From Lachnospiraceae bacterium (GTDB taxonomy: Bacteria; Bacillota; Clostridia; Lachnospirales; Lachnospiraceae), in contig JAILKJ010000019.1 of the NCBI GenBank assembly GCA_024693845.1, positions 1-49,136 on the forward strand: a stretch of 49,136 bases of DNA, given 5' to 3'. The position numbers and the translations under genes are program-made. Numbering within the stretch: the stretch's first letter is position 1; each line of letters starts with the position of its first letter. The notes below the pieces were generated by a model that was given only the letters and a program-made list of their open reading frames with translations, ran no database searches and was not told the DNA's origin. Shown piece after piece: positions 40,932-49,136 of this stretch.

Positions 40932-42720
40932 CCCCGTCACCTCCGATCGCATTCACGGGGCAGACCTGCCGACACAGGCCGCAGCCGGTGCAAAGGGAAG
41001 CGTCTATGGTCACCTTTCCCTCCGCAGTAGTCAGCGCCGGGCAACCGGTTTCGCGAATACATTTTTTACAATTAATGCACGCATTTGTGATGGTGCATTT
41101 CTTTGATGACTTTTCAATGGCGATGCAGGGAGACTTGAAGATGATGGCCTTCACGCCCCTGATATCGGCGCATTCCCGGACCGCCTGCATAGCCTCATCA
41201 AGCTTCAGCGGATCTACCGTAACGATCTTTTTCAGGCCGATGCCCGAAAGGATCTTCTCGATGCTGATCTTTCCGGCATCATGTCCCATCATGTTGATAC
41301 CCGTACCGGGATGGGGCTGATGTCCGGTCATAGCCGTGGTGGAATTGTCCAGGATACAGATGGTGATATCCGCCTCATTAAAAACGGCATTGACCACGCC
41401 CGTGATACCCGATGCAAAGAAGGTGGAATCCCCGATGAAGGCAAAGGCCTTGCCCTCGCCGTCCACATGGGAGAATCCCTGGGCCATAGTCACGCCGGCA
41501 CCCATGCAAAGACAGGTGTCCACCATATCAAGAGGCATGGAATTTCCCAGTGTATAGCAGCCGATATCACCGCAGTAGTAGGTCTTTTGACCTGCCATTG
41601 CTTTTTTCACAGCATAGAAAGATGCTCTGTGCGGACAGCCCGCACACAACACAGGAGGCCTTACGGGAAGCTGGGGAGGAGTTGCCGTCTGCTTACTCTC
41701 AAGGACGTCATCTATACCGAGATACTTTTTCAGGAGCAGCGCTATGCTGTCTGCCGAAAGTTCTCCCATGTGGGGTACATGCCCTGTCAGCTTTCCGGAA
41801 ACCGTGAGGGGCAGATGATGCTTTCCGGAAAGCTTCAAAAGCTGCTCCTCCAGATAGGGGCTCAGCTCCTCAAAGCAGAGGATCTCCTTCACGCCCGCGA
41901 GCTCCTTTAGCGTAAAGCTTTCGGGAAAAGGATAGGCCGTAGCGATACGGATCAGTTTCACTCCGGGATGGTCCTTCAAAAACTCCTTTGCGTACTTGTA
42001 GCTGACACCGCTTGCAAGCACCGCCTTTTCCGAAGGTCCGCCCTCTGCGGTATTAAAACGGTAGGCGGAAAAATCCTCGCCGATCTTCACATTTCTCTCT
42101 TCCATCATCCCGTGATTCCTGTAAGAAAGACGGGGAAAGATCACGAAGCGGCCCGCATCTTTTCGGAATCCTTCATACGCTTTGGGCGTATAGGAATCCG
42201 GCGCTTCTATGGCAGCATAACCGTGATCGACACGGGTCGTAGGCCGAAAGATCACCGGTGTCTTATACTTTTCGGAATATGCAAAGGCATCCCCTATCAT
42301 CTCGAAAGCCTCCTCGGGTGAGGAAGGATCAAATACCGGTATCCTGGCAAAATCCGCAAACCTTCTGGTATCCTGCTCGGTCTGGGATGAGATGGGACCC
42401 GGGTCATCGGCCGAGACCACAACAAGCCCTCCCTCTACGCCCACATAGGCAAGGGACATCAGCGGATCGGATGCCACGTTAAGACCCACCTGCTTCATGG
42501 TAACAAGGGCTCTTGCTCCCGAATAAGCCGCTGCCGCCGCAACCTCCAGGGCCGCCTTTTCATTGACGGACCATTCCAGATGCAGCCCTTCATGAGGGTA
42601 TTTGGCAAGGGTCTCGATGATCTCCGAGGAAGGTGTCCCCGGGTAGCCGCAGGCAACGTTCACTCCGGCCTTCAGGGCACCGAGAGCGATGGCTCCGTTA
42701 CCCATCACATATTCTTTCAT
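40924..42720 (-). CDS. iorA: Indolepyruvate ferredoxin oxidoreductase, alpha subunit
   Basis: A protein of 598 residues. The N-terminal pyrimidine domain is GYPGTPSSEIIETLAKY, the TPP domain has GDIGCYTLGNS and CMGAGVTMAQGF with IGDSTFFASG. The C-terminus carries two 4Fe-4S motifs, CINCKKCIRETGCPAL and CTGCGLCRQVCPVNAIG. The first is C-x2-C-x2-C-x4-C and the second C-x2-C-x2-C-x3-C. ATG 42720 is chosen because AAGGAG lies about 12 nt upstream. The in-frame ATG further up (42768) overlaps the palindrome that precedes the site. First gene of iorA-iorB-paaK, the route between aromatic amino acid keto acids and arylacetates. Confidence 0.95.
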   Translation of the reverse strand: MKEYVMGNGAIALGALKAGVNVACGYPGTPSSEIIETLAKYPHEGLHLEWSVNEKAALEVAAAAAYSGARALVTMKQVGLNVASDPLMSLAYVGVEGGLVVVSADDPGPISSQTEQDTRRFADFARIPVFDPSSPEEAFEMIGDAFAYSEKYKTPVIFRPTTRVDHGYAAIEAPDSYTPKAYEGFRKDAGRFVIFPRLSYRNHGMMEERNVKIGEDFSAYRFNTAEGGPSEKAVLASGVSYKYAKEFLKDHPGVKLIRIATAYPFPESFTLKELAGVKEILCFEELSPYLEEQLLKLSGKHHLPLTVSGKLTGHVPHMGELSADSIALLLKKYLGIDDVLESKQTATPPQLPVRPPVLCAGCPHRASFYAVKKAMAGQKTYYCGDIGCYTLGNSMPLDMVDTCLCMGAGVTMAQGFSHVDGEGKAFAFIGDSTFFASGITGVVNAVFNEADITICILDNSTTAMTGHQPHPGTGINMMGHDAGKISIEKILSGIGLKKIVTVDPLKLDEAMQAVRECADIRGVKAIIFKSPCIAIEKSSKKCTITNACINCKKCIRETGCPALTTAEGKVTIDASLCTGCGLCRQVCPVNAIGGDGDE

Positions 42721-42747
42721 AAAACCTTTTATCTCCTTAATGCAAGA

Positions 42748-42761
42748 TTGGCATACGCCAA
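42748..42761. promoter_or_regulatory. Palindrome TTGGC-N4-GCCAA upstream of iorA
   Basis: A 14-nt inverted repeat (TTGGC, 4 nt, GCCAA) lies about 10 nt upstream of the iorA ribosome site. The spacing fits an operator for a dimeric regulator. No regulator gene is adjacent, and no clear -35/-10 pair could be assigned. Confidence 0.35.
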
Positions 42762-42804
42762 CGCCCATTTTATCATAAACAATGCCGTAATACCAGCACC
42801 TGTC

Positions 42805-43401
42805 TCACTTAACAAGCTCTCTTATCATCTTCCAGTCCCGGCATCTGCGATAGTTATTTCCGGGAAGCTCGGCGGACTGATTCCAGGGTCTGTCAAAAAC
42901 CAACACCTTCAGATCCGGCAGATGATCGAAAAACTTAAAGGCGGTGGTAGAATCCTCTATCGCATAGTCAAAATGCATCTTGTAGTAATCCTCCAGTTCC
43001 AAACTGAATCCTCCCTCATAAACAGCGCTTTCCCTGCCGTATTTATTCAGACAGTACAGCCTGATCCTTTCAAAGCCATGCCGGTCAAGCCATAACCTGG
43101 AGGCTTCATAAGTTCCGAAGGGCCTGCCTGTTATGATGGAGACCTGATGCCCTAAGTCCACCCATTCGTTCAACACCTCTGCTGCTCCCGGCGTTTCCTC
43201 ATAACGCAAAAGCACCTCCGCCTCATGGCCCCTGCGCATGAGCTCTTCATACTTCTCATCATCCAGATCAAAAGCCTTTTGCAGGTTGAAATATTTGATC
43301 TTTTCGTAGGGAACGTCTTTCTTGAAAAGATCATAAAGCAGCACGGAGAAATCCCGTGCTGTTTCACATAAGCAATCATCGAAATCCACATAAATGTGCA
43401 T
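42805..43401 (-). CDS. HAD family 5'-nucleotidase-like protein
   Basis: A protein of 198 residues. Motif I IYVDFDDCLCETARD with the D-x-D pair, motif II VSIITGRPFG, a Lys in CLNKYGRES and motif IV DYAIEDSTTA. The arrangement resembles the deoxyribonucleotidase/YqfW class of small HAD enzymes that remove phosphate from nucleoside monophosphates. The substrate is not known. AAAGGG precedes the start. It follows the DUF3021 gene by 5 nt on the same strand, but no functional link is apparent. Confidence 0.8.
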   Translation of the reverse strand: MHIYVDFDDCLCETARDFSVLLYDLFKKDVPYEKIKYFNLQKAFDLDDEKYEELMRRGHEAEVLLRYEETPGAAEVLNEWVDLGHQVSIITGRPFGTYEASRLWLDRHGFERIRLYCLNKYGRESAVYEGGFSLELEDYYKMHFDYAIEDSTTAFKFFDHLPDLKVLVFDRPWNQSAELPGNNYRRCRDWKMIRELVK

Positions 43402-43406
43402 GCCTT

Positions 43407-43877
43407 TTATTCCCTTTCTTTTTTGTGTTCCGTCTGAAACAGTTTCAGCTCCGCATTGAGCGTCTTGTCATCGATCAGCCTCTTGTATTTGTAGATCAGA
43501 AAAACGCAGAAATAAGTAAGCAACAGATAACAGGCAAACAAAACCGTCGGTAGGATACTTTTGCCAAACCATCCACCCACATAGGAGATCAGACAGTAGA
43601 TCAGAGTGCAGACCGCCATTCCCATGCATTCCCTTACCTTCAGCTGTTCTGCCTCATCAAAGTTAGCAAATGCATACACCTGCAGATAGCAAATGCCGTA
43701 ACAGGTAAAGATCATCTCCGCCATATGTAAAATACTGGCCACATACACCCCGCCGATGATCCGGTACACACAATAAAAGAAAAGGATCGCAAAGAAATAC
43801 AGACAGGCTTTGAACTCGATCCCGATCTCTTTTGTCAGATATCGTTCCCAGATGGAAGGAACATTCTTATCGCTCAT
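43407..43877 (-). CDS. DUF3021 family membrane protein
   Basis: A protein of 156 residues with four hydrophobic segments (starting near residues 25, 50, 85 and 110, for example ACLYFFAILFFYCVYRIIGG) and a basic cytoplasmic tail RLIDDKTLNAELKLFQTEHK. DUF3021 proteins are nearly always encoded next to a LytTR regulator, as here (1 nt after the stop). They are thought to control the regulator, perhaps by membrane sequestration. GAAGGGTG inside the upstream gene serves as its ribosome site, so the pair is coupled. Confidence 0.87.
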   Translation of the reverse strand: MSDKNVPSIWERYLTKEIGIEFKACLYFFAILFFYCVYRIIGGVYVASILHMAEMIFTCYGICYLQVYAFANFDEAEQLKVRECMGMAVCTLIYCLISYVGGWFGKSILPTVLFACYLLLTYFCVFLIYKYKRLIDDKTLNAELKLFQTEHKKERE

Positions 43878-43878
43878 T

Positions 43879-44319
43879 TCACCCTTCTCCTCTCAACAGT
43901 CTCCTGAATTCCGAAGCATATCTTCGGGAAATGATCAGATGCTCATCGCCTTCCATGGTTATATCGATCCGGTTGGAAGGCAGGCTCTTTAGGGAGATCA
44001 CACGGTTTACGTTGATCACTACTGATTTGCTGGCTCTGAAAAACGTATCGTCACCGGTCTCCATCAAAAAGGAAGTCAGGGATCCATCCAGCCTGAGTAC
44101 CTTGTCTTTCGTGTAGGCGAACACCTTTTCATCTACCGATTCCAGATACAGGATATCCTCCCTGTTGACGACAACAGTCTCGCCGTCGATCCTTCCCCAT
44201 ATTCTGTTGTCCTGATCCCGGAGGATGTCGAGAATCCTGTTTATGGTGGGCGTCGCCTCTTTATAGCGAAGTACCAGGCTCTCCTCACCTTCCGTAATCC
44301 TTTGAATGTCAATCTTCAT
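43879..44319 (-). CDS. LytTR family DNA-binding regulator
   Basis: A protein of 146 residues with a free LytTR domain (no receiver). N-terminal extension (residues 1-40) leads into VVVNREDILYLESVDEKVFA, DKVLRLDGSLTSFL and the core TFFRASKSVVINVNRVIS, ending in RRYASEFRRLL. It binds direct repeats in DNA through its beta-strand domain. It is likely controlled by the membrane protein encoded next. Its own promoter is at 44352-44380. Confidence 0.93.
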   Translation of the reverse strand: MKIDIQRITEGEESLVLRYKEATPTINRILDILRDQDNRIWGRIDGETVVVNREDILYLESVDEKVFAYTKDKVLRLDGSLTSFLMETGDDTFFRASKSVVINVNRVISLKSLPSNRIDITMEGDEHLIISRRYASEFRRLLRGEG

Positions 44320-44351
44320 GCTCTGCCTGCTCTCAGGGTATTTTTAAGCTG

Positions 44352-44380
44352 ATTATACTGAATCCGGTTAGCCATGGCAA
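44352..44380 (-). promoter_or_regulatory. Promoter of the LytTR-DUF3021 operon
   Basis: TTGCCA (44375-44380), 17 nt, TATAAT (44352-44357), about 33 nt before the ATG. Confidence 0.72.
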
Positions 44381-44415
44381 CTTTTTTAACGTCACCGGAA
44401 TCCCTATCAGATGTA

Positions 44416-45207
44416 TCAGCTTTGCAGGTCCCGTCTGTTGTAACAGGCATAGGCTCCGATGATGCTGACGGCCAGCAAAGTCGCTGCCAGACACAGGGAT
44501 GCCACCGGGGTATCTTCCCCGGAGAAGATCTCCGATGCATTGGCATAGGAATAAGGTCCTATAAACAGGTAATCCTTCAAATCCGGTACCACTCTTCCGA
44601 TCAGATCAAAGGCATAAAACATCATGGCAAGCCCCAGTCCCAGTCCCATCTTGATGCGGGAAGAAATTGCAGAGATCAGAAAGCAGATACCGGCGATCTC
44701 GGCATTCATCAAAAACTGTCTTACCAGGTAGGTGAACAGATCACTGCCGGAAAACTCCGCATCCAGGCAGGCAATGCCGCCCAGATAGAACAGGCCGCAG
44801 ACAACGGTAAAGATGACCAGCATGACCAAAACGCATAAGGCCTTTGCCGTAACGACTTTATTTCTGGATAAGGGAAGTGCCAGAAGGAATTCTCCCGTAT
44901 GACGGTCTTCCTCCTTGGACAGGATCCCGATGGAAACCAGCGCCGCAAACATCCCACTGCCCAGGCCGTGTATCGTACCCACTTCTGTTGCAAAAAAGCC
45001 CGGCAACGTCGCGATGCTCAGCGTGCTCATTCCGAAGGCATCGGAAAATGCTCCCATATTCGAAAACATGTCTGCCATTTCCTTCATCTCGCCCTGCATA
45101 CTCTGATAGAGCAGGATACAGTAAAAACCCATTCCGCCCACTGCCAGGGTCCAGATCAAAAGCAGCTTCATATTCTGTTTCAATTCTCTCAAAAGTACAG
45201 ATCTCAT
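44416..45207 (-). CDS. ABC-2 family transporter permease
   Basis: A protein of 263 residues with six hydrophobic segments (for example LLLIWTLAVGGMGFYCILLY near the start and GLGLGLAMMFYAFDLIGRVV). An extracytoplasmic part after the first segment contains GEMKEMADMFSNMGAFSD. The start overlaps the ATPase stop by 4 nt. Probably exports a peptide, lipid or drug; the substrate is unknown. It ends about 97 nt before the LytTR gene. Confidence 0.88.
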   Translation of the reverse strand: MRSVLLRELKQNMKLLLIWTLAVGGMGFYCILLYQSMQGEMKEMADMFSNMGAFSDAFGMSTLSIATLPGFFATEVGTIHGLGSGMFAALVSIGILSKEEDRHTGEFLLALPLSRNKVVTAKALCVLVMLVIFTVVCGLFYLGGIACLDAEFSGSDLFTYLVRQFLMNAEIAGICFLISAISSRIKMGLGLGLAMMFYAFDLIGRVVPDLKDYLFIGPYSYANASEIFSGEDTPVASLCLAATLLAVSIIGAYACYNRRDLQS

Positions 45208-45902
45208 ACCGTCTCCTCCTCATCTTCATAAAACCGGATAAAAGCATCCTCATCGATCGCCGGCGAATCCAGCATGGTCAGTCTGCCCTCCCGCATGATG
45301 GCAGCAGATCTGCAATAGCGGTTCACCTCAGATAAAACATGGGTGGATAACAGGCAGGTCGCTCCCTTATCCGTGTATTCCCTGATCAGTTCAAAGAAGG
45401 TTCTCTGCATCAGCGGATCCAGACCGCTGGTGGGTTCATCAAAGATAAAAATGTCCGGCTTATGCTGCATGGCACAGACGATGCTGACTTTTTTCCGGTT
45501 ACCCAATGATAACTCCTTGATCTTTTTGCGGGTGTCCATCTTTAGTCTTTCACACAGGATGCCTGCTTCCTCAGAGCAGTCCATCCCGCGGATATCCGCA
45601 GCATATCTGATCACCTCGGATACCCGCATGGTATCGTAAAACCAGGCTTCCGAAGGCATATACCCAACCTTCTTTAGTATTTTTTCATGATCCTTTCTGC
45701 TGTCCATCCCCAGGATCGTTACCGTTCCTGCATTAGGCCGAAGGAATCCGAGCATGGAACGGATCGTTGTTGATTTACCGGCACCGTTGGGTCCGAGGAA
45801 TCCGAATATATCTCCCTTCTTCACCTGAAGGGAAACATCGATGATGCCCCTTGCTTTGCCGTAGCTCTTGGTCAGGTTTTTGATCTCTATTACATTCTCC
45901 AT
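45204..45902 (-). CDS. ABC transporter ATP-binding protein
   Basis: A protein of 232 residues. Walker A GFLGPNGAGKSTTIRSM near residue 37, Q-loop YMPSEAWFYD, signature ELSLGNRKKVSIV (L-S-L-G-N), Walker B DIFIFDEPTSGLD and H-loop LLSTHVLSE. The C-terminal 45 residues are acidic (DEDAFIRFYEDEEE). It energises the permease encoded next. AGGAGGTT is 7 nt before the ATG. No regulator precedes it; the LytTR pair downstream may control it. Confidence 0.93.
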   Translation of the reverse strand: MENVIEIKNLTKSYGKARGIIDVSLQVKKGDIFGFLGPNGAGKSTTIRSMLGFLRPNAGTVTILGMDSRKDHEKILKKVGYMPSEAWFYDTMRVSEVIRYAADIRGMDCSEEAGILCERLKMDTRKKIKELSLGNRKKVSIVCAMQHKPDIFIFDEPTSGLDPLMQRTFFELIREYTDKGATCLLSTHVLSEVNRYCRSAAIMREGRLTMLDSPAIDEDAFIRFYEDEEETV

Positions 45903-45945
45903 ATTCTAACCTCCTGCGCTTTGATACTTTATTGGTAACATAAAA

Positions 45946-45978
45946 AACTTACGGGAACAATATCTGTTCCCGTAAGTT
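45946..45978 (-). terminator. Terminator of the surface protein gene
   Basis: A perfect 14-bp stem AACTTACGGGAACA / TGTTCCCGTAAGTT with a 5-nt loop, then TTTTTTATG on the minus strand. It is 53 nt after the surface protein stop. The ABC promoter must lie inside or just left of it. Confidence 0.85.
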
Positions 45979-46030
45979 GCACTATTATGCCGTTATCCTT
46001 CACTAACCTTGCATGACAAAGCTCAGGACT

Positions 46031-49000
46031 TTATTTGTACTTAATGTTCTTTTTGGGTACGCCCGCTCTTTTCAGCATGGTTTCATATTTCTTGCGTTCT
46101 TTCTTCTTCAGGGACTTGGGCAGGATCACTTTATACTTACCGCCCTTCTTCCCGAATGCATTCTTGCCGATGGAAGTGATCTTCTTTGATTTGATCGTTA
46201 CTGTCTTTAGCTTGGTATTCTTGAATGCATTCGCGCCGATCTTCTTTACACTTGCCGGTATGGTGACGGTCTTCAGGTTCGTGCCCATAAAGGCATTCTT
46301 ACCGATGGTAGTGATCGTATCGGGAAGCTTGAGCTTTTTCACCGCCTTATTGCCCTTAAACGCATTATCCGCAATGGAAGTCACCTTATAAGAAATTCCG
46401 TTGATCGTAACTGCAGACGGCACGGTAACATTCTTGGCCTTTGCCTTTACAGGACCCTTGTATGCTACGGCAGGATCCTCACCGGCCTTGGAAGTTACAA
46501 CTACCTTCGAACCGGTCTTGGTATCCGTAACCTGTGTACCGGATTTCTTGTAAGAGATCTCCTTGGTCTGGGTCTTAAAGATACCGTTTTTGAAAGCTGC
46601 GGTGTAAACGGTTACAACCTCGTCCTTCGTAGCACCTGTCTTGCTGCCTGTGGTTACAGTAGCTTCTTCCGTGACGAAGTGACCCTGTGTTGAAGCATTG
46701 CAGCCTGCTCTCTTACATACAGCCTTGCCCACACAGCTCTTGCCATCCTGACTCCAGGTATAGGAAACGCTGTAGTCATGACCTGCAGGAGGAACTTTCT
46801 TATTTTCACGGGACAATTCCGCATGGCAGTGTATGCAGTAGGTAACCATATCGTAGGATCCGTTGGTAAGGCAACCGGGCGCAACATTGTTTTCCTTTAC
46901 GGCTTCGTCTGCCTCATGGGTGTGCTCCGCCCTGAATACGGAGATCACTACAGATACATTCTTGTAATTGTCTTTATCCTCTGCGGTATAGATGGCAGTG
47001 GCTCTGATCGAACCGCTTTCGGAGATTTCTTTATTCAGATCTTCCGCTGCCCACTCCCAGCCGGGATAATTCTCGGAAAGGATGTTGTTGGTCAGTTTCA
47101 AAACATTGTTGGAAACGTTCAGGTTCTTCGGCGTATTCGGTGCTTCCGTCTTCTTTGCCACCGTGATCTTGCCGAGTTTTACGGGTGACGAATCAGCATG
47201 GCGGATATCCGCTACGGCCTTAACCCATACAAAGTAGGTTCCGGCATTGACAACGGTTGCGTTGGAACTGTAATCCGAATTGCTTTCCGGGGCCAAGTCA
47301 TCCTTTGTCAGAGCGTACATGATGGTTCCGCCGTCAGCCTCGCCTTCTGCGGAAACATAGTTCTGCTCGCTGCCGTTATAGGTAAGCGAAGCGGTGGACA
47401 GTACCGGCCGCTTTGTAATGGTTGCGGCGGGCTTTTTGACCTGCTTGGATACAATGGTATTGATTTCTGAAGAATCATTACCGCATGCGTCCGTAGCCTT
47501 CATGGTGATCATCACGGATTGGTAATCCATAACCGTATTATTACTTACAGATTCTGCAGAAACACCGGACTCGGCTGACGCGCTCAGTTGAAGCTGACCT
47601 TCTATGGCAAAGATACCGTTGGCACTAACCGTGAACTGCTTTGTTTCTGAACTTTTACCAGATCCGTATTCAAAAATCGCGTTGATCTGTGAATCCGGCT
47701 CCGTTATACCGGTTACCGAATAATTACCGTTCTCATCCGCATAGAACACAGTCTGATCCAGAGTGATAACCGGCGGTGCATCATCTCTATCGATATTTAC
47801 ATGCGCCGTGGTCTCATCACCTACGCCATCATGGGTATATACAACCTTTATATCCAAAGGAAGGCTGCCGGTGAATACGGGAAGGTTGTAGTAACCTCCT
47901 TCCTCGTCAAGGGTCTTTTCCTCGCCGTTTTCATCCTTGTAGCTTACGGTCACGGCTACCGCTCCGGAAACATCTGCTCCGCCTGCGTTAAATCCATCCA
48001 GCACAAGTCTTGAAGCTCCATTCACATTCCCTGTATAGGTGTATGTCTTGGTATCCGGATCCTGAGAAAGCTGATTACCGTCCACATAGATATTGAACGA
48101 AGTCTCCTTATACTGTGCTATGGAGCTGGTGCCTGAAATTCTTTCTTTACCGCCGCTGGGAACGGAAATCTTGTCCGAAGAGGTATCTCCGTCACCTTCG
48201 GCACTGAGATCTTCACCTGAAGCAAAGGCAAATACTTCCTTGTTGGTATAGGCACTTACACCGATGGCATATTCTTTATCCGCCGGCAAACCTGCCAGGT
48301 TTTCATCATGGACCTCCTGTCCCTCATCGTTCATGTCAACACCGCCTACCGTTAAGGCCATATCGATGCTGTAGGTCTTATTATCGGGATCGTAGGACAG
48401 ACCGGGGATGGTGTTCTCGGAAACCGAGATATCGTTGTTCTCCAGGTCCGCAACAGTGAGGTCATATCCGCGGCCGGTGTCTACAAGAGTTTCTCCGTCT
48501 TTCTGATAAACGGTCAGCTTATAACCGTCTACCTTCGGATTGCTGCTTTCAACCTTACTCCAGGTAGCACGCAGAGTTTCGTTACCGATCTTTTCAAGGC
48601 TAACCGACGCAGGCTGAACGGGGACCGTGTTATTTGTATAGTTGATGGTTCCGAGCTGACAGCTTGCAATAGGCAGACCTTCGGGATCGGAAAGGATCGT
48701 GGTCACATAATACTCGCCGGTGGGTGCTGCCGAACCGGTTGACTCAAGAAGGATCGAACTGGTATAGGATTCATTACTGCTGCTGTTCACCATGCGGGAA
48801 TCAACCATGAACTCCTGACCGATGTTGCCCTTCTCATCCTTTGTTCCGTAGTAGGTGTTCAAGGAATAGATGACACTGTCCACCGGATTTTCCACAGTGA
48901 CCTGTGCCGTACTACCGACACAGTTTCCGGAAACACTGGTAACAGGTGCGGTTGCCATTGCCTTAAGGGTAAAGTCTTTCTCGGCAAAAATGCTGAAGAT

Positions 49001-49136
49001 GCCGTTTGCCGGGATCGTTTCCTTGGGGATGGAAAGGTATACGGCTTCCGATTCGACGGTGTTGGTTCCGTCATCCGAATATTCATACGCGCCGTCCCAT
49101 ACCGTCATATCTTCGTTATTGGTGATCTCCGAAACG
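46031..49136 (-). CDS. Giant surface protein, C-terminal part (N-terminus outside the window)
   Basis: The frame is open at the right edge, so about 1034 C-terminal residues are seen. In order (counted from the edge): a beta-rich module, a fibronectin type III-like module (about 180-310, LRATWSKVESSNPKVDGYKL), Ig-like modules with APPVITLDQTVFYADENGNY, a MBG-like module (LTYNGSEQNYVSAEG), a Cys/His-rich segment (TYCIHCHAELSREN and CKRAGCN), and three to four BspA-type leucine-rich repeats (TTIGKNAFMGTNLKTVTIPA, KKIGANAFKN). It ends KKNIKYK without an LPxTG motif. It is an adhesin or glycan-binding protein with possibly many more modules upstream. Confidence 0.85.
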   Translation of the reverse strand, partial: VSEITNNEDMTVWDGAYEYSDDGTNTVESEAVYLSIPKETIPANGIFSIFAEKDFTLKAMATAPVTSVSGNCVGSTAQVTVENPVDSVIYSLNTYYGTKDEKGNIGQEFMVDSRMVNSSSNESYTSSILLESTGSAAPTGEYYVTTILSDPEGLPIASCQLGTINYTNNTVPVQPASVSLEKIGNETLRATWSKVESSNPKVDGYKLTVYQKDGETLVDTGRGYDLTVADLENNDISVSENTIPGLSYDPDNKTYSIDMALTVGGVDMNDEGQEVHDENLAGLPADKEYAIGVSAYTNKEVFAFASGEDLSAEGDGDTSSDKISVPSGGKERISGTSSIAQYKETSFNIYVDGNQLSQDPDTKTYTYTGNVNGASRLVLDGFNAGGADVSGAVAVTVSYKDENGEEKTLDEEGGYYNLPVFTGSLPLDIKVVYTHDGVGDETTAHVNIDRDDAPPVITLDQTVFYADENGNYSVTGITEPDSQINAIFEYGSGKSSETKQFTVSANGIFAIEGQLQLSASAESGVSAESVSNNTVMDYQSVMITMKATDACGNDSSEINTIVSKQVKKPAATITKRPVLSTASLTYNGSEQNYVSAEGEADGGTIMYALTKDDLAPESNSDYSSNATVVNAGTYFVWVKAVADIRHADSSPVKLGKITVAKKTEAPNTPKNLNVSNNVLKLTNNILSENYPGWEWAAEDLNKEISESGSIRATAIYTAEDKDNYKNVSVVISVFRAEHTHEADEAVKENNVAPGCLTNGSYDMVTYCIHCHAELSRENKKVPPAGHDYSVSYTWSQDGKSCVGKAVCKRAGCNASTQGHFVTEEATVTTGSKTGATKDEVVTVYTAAFKNGIFKTQTKEISYKKSGTQVTDTKTGSKVVVTSKAGEDPAVAYKGPVKAKAKNVTVPSAVTINGISYKVTSIADNAFKGNKAVKKLKLPDTITTIGKNAFMGTNLKTVTIPASVKKIGANAFKNTKLKTVTIKSKKITSIGKNAFGKKGGKYKVILPKSLKKKERKKYETMLKRAGVPKKNIKYK

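Noticed and set aside
45946-45978. The 14-bp inverted repeat as an operator of the ABC operon
   Set aside because: The stem is followed by a run of T on the minus strand and sits after the surface protein stop, so a terminator explains it better.
1-49136. CRISPR arrays, insertion sequences or prophage genes
   Set aside because: No regularly spaced repeats, transposases, integrases or phage proteins are visible.

Overview
The window looks like a chromosomal segment of a Gram-positive clostridial bacterium, most likely a Lachnospiraceae member. The reasons are the infC-rpmI-rplT operon with a leader, a T-box in front of thrS, strong AAGGAGG ribosome binding sites, TTGACA-N17-TATAAT type promoters, YtrA-type GntR regulators, a LytTR/DUF3021 pair, indolepyruvate:ferredoxin oxidoreductase, lysine-rich secreted proteins with leucine-rich repeats, and genes that resemble the clostridial DUF5716/DUF5717 families. 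No phage, transposase, rRNA or CRISPR array is visible.

Layout. 1-1.6 kb: a membrane protein (cut by the window edge) with its own GntR repressor and operator. 1.6-6.6 kb: a visibly more AT-rich accessory stretch (small hypothetical protein, iron-sulfur-flavoprotein-like protein, membrane S41 peptidase, a decayed small gene, GNAT acetyltransferase, family 2 glycosyltransferase, membrane-anchored hypothetical protein). It abuts a GC-rich hairpin block and a tRNA-Leu(AAG) whose last 13 nt occur three times. 7.1-10.6 kb: a heterodimeric ABC exporter. 10.6-12.6 kb: a HAD phosphatase and a secreted SGNH-type esterase. 12.6-16.3 kb: the translation block infC-rpmI-rplT (AUC start, attenuator-like leader) and thrS (T-box). 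16.3-22 kb: SEC-C protein, membrane pseudokinase, small membrane protein, purA and purB. 22-28.9 kb: a four-gene cluster of unknown function. 28.9-30.9 kb: a second GntR/YtrA-controlled ABC transporter. 31-38.5 kb: housekeeping and signalling genes (thrH-like phosphatase, ilvE, folA, diguanylate cyclase, thyA, beta-CASP nuclease, soluble PAS chemoreceptor-like protein). 38.6-42.8 kb: a secreted protein and the iorA-iorB-paaK aryl-pyruvate operon. 42.8-45.9 kb: HAD nucleotidase, DUF3021/LytTR pair, ABC-2 transporter. 46-49.1 kb: the C-terminal 1,000+ residues of a giant surface protein, cut by the right edge.

The best candidate for an undescribed system is the cluster at 21992-28861. It encodes a giant cytoplasmic solenoid protein, an Hsp70/actin-fold ATPase-like protein with an altered phosphate-2 loop, a TPR-like helical protein, and a two-TM coiled-coil membrane protein. 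Its first gene and the nearby membrane pseudokinase share an unusual layout: a TATACT -10 box exactly 6 nt before the first ATG, with no Shine-Dalgarno sequence. This predicts leaderless mRNAs and hints that the pseudokinase and the cluster may be linked. That link is inference.
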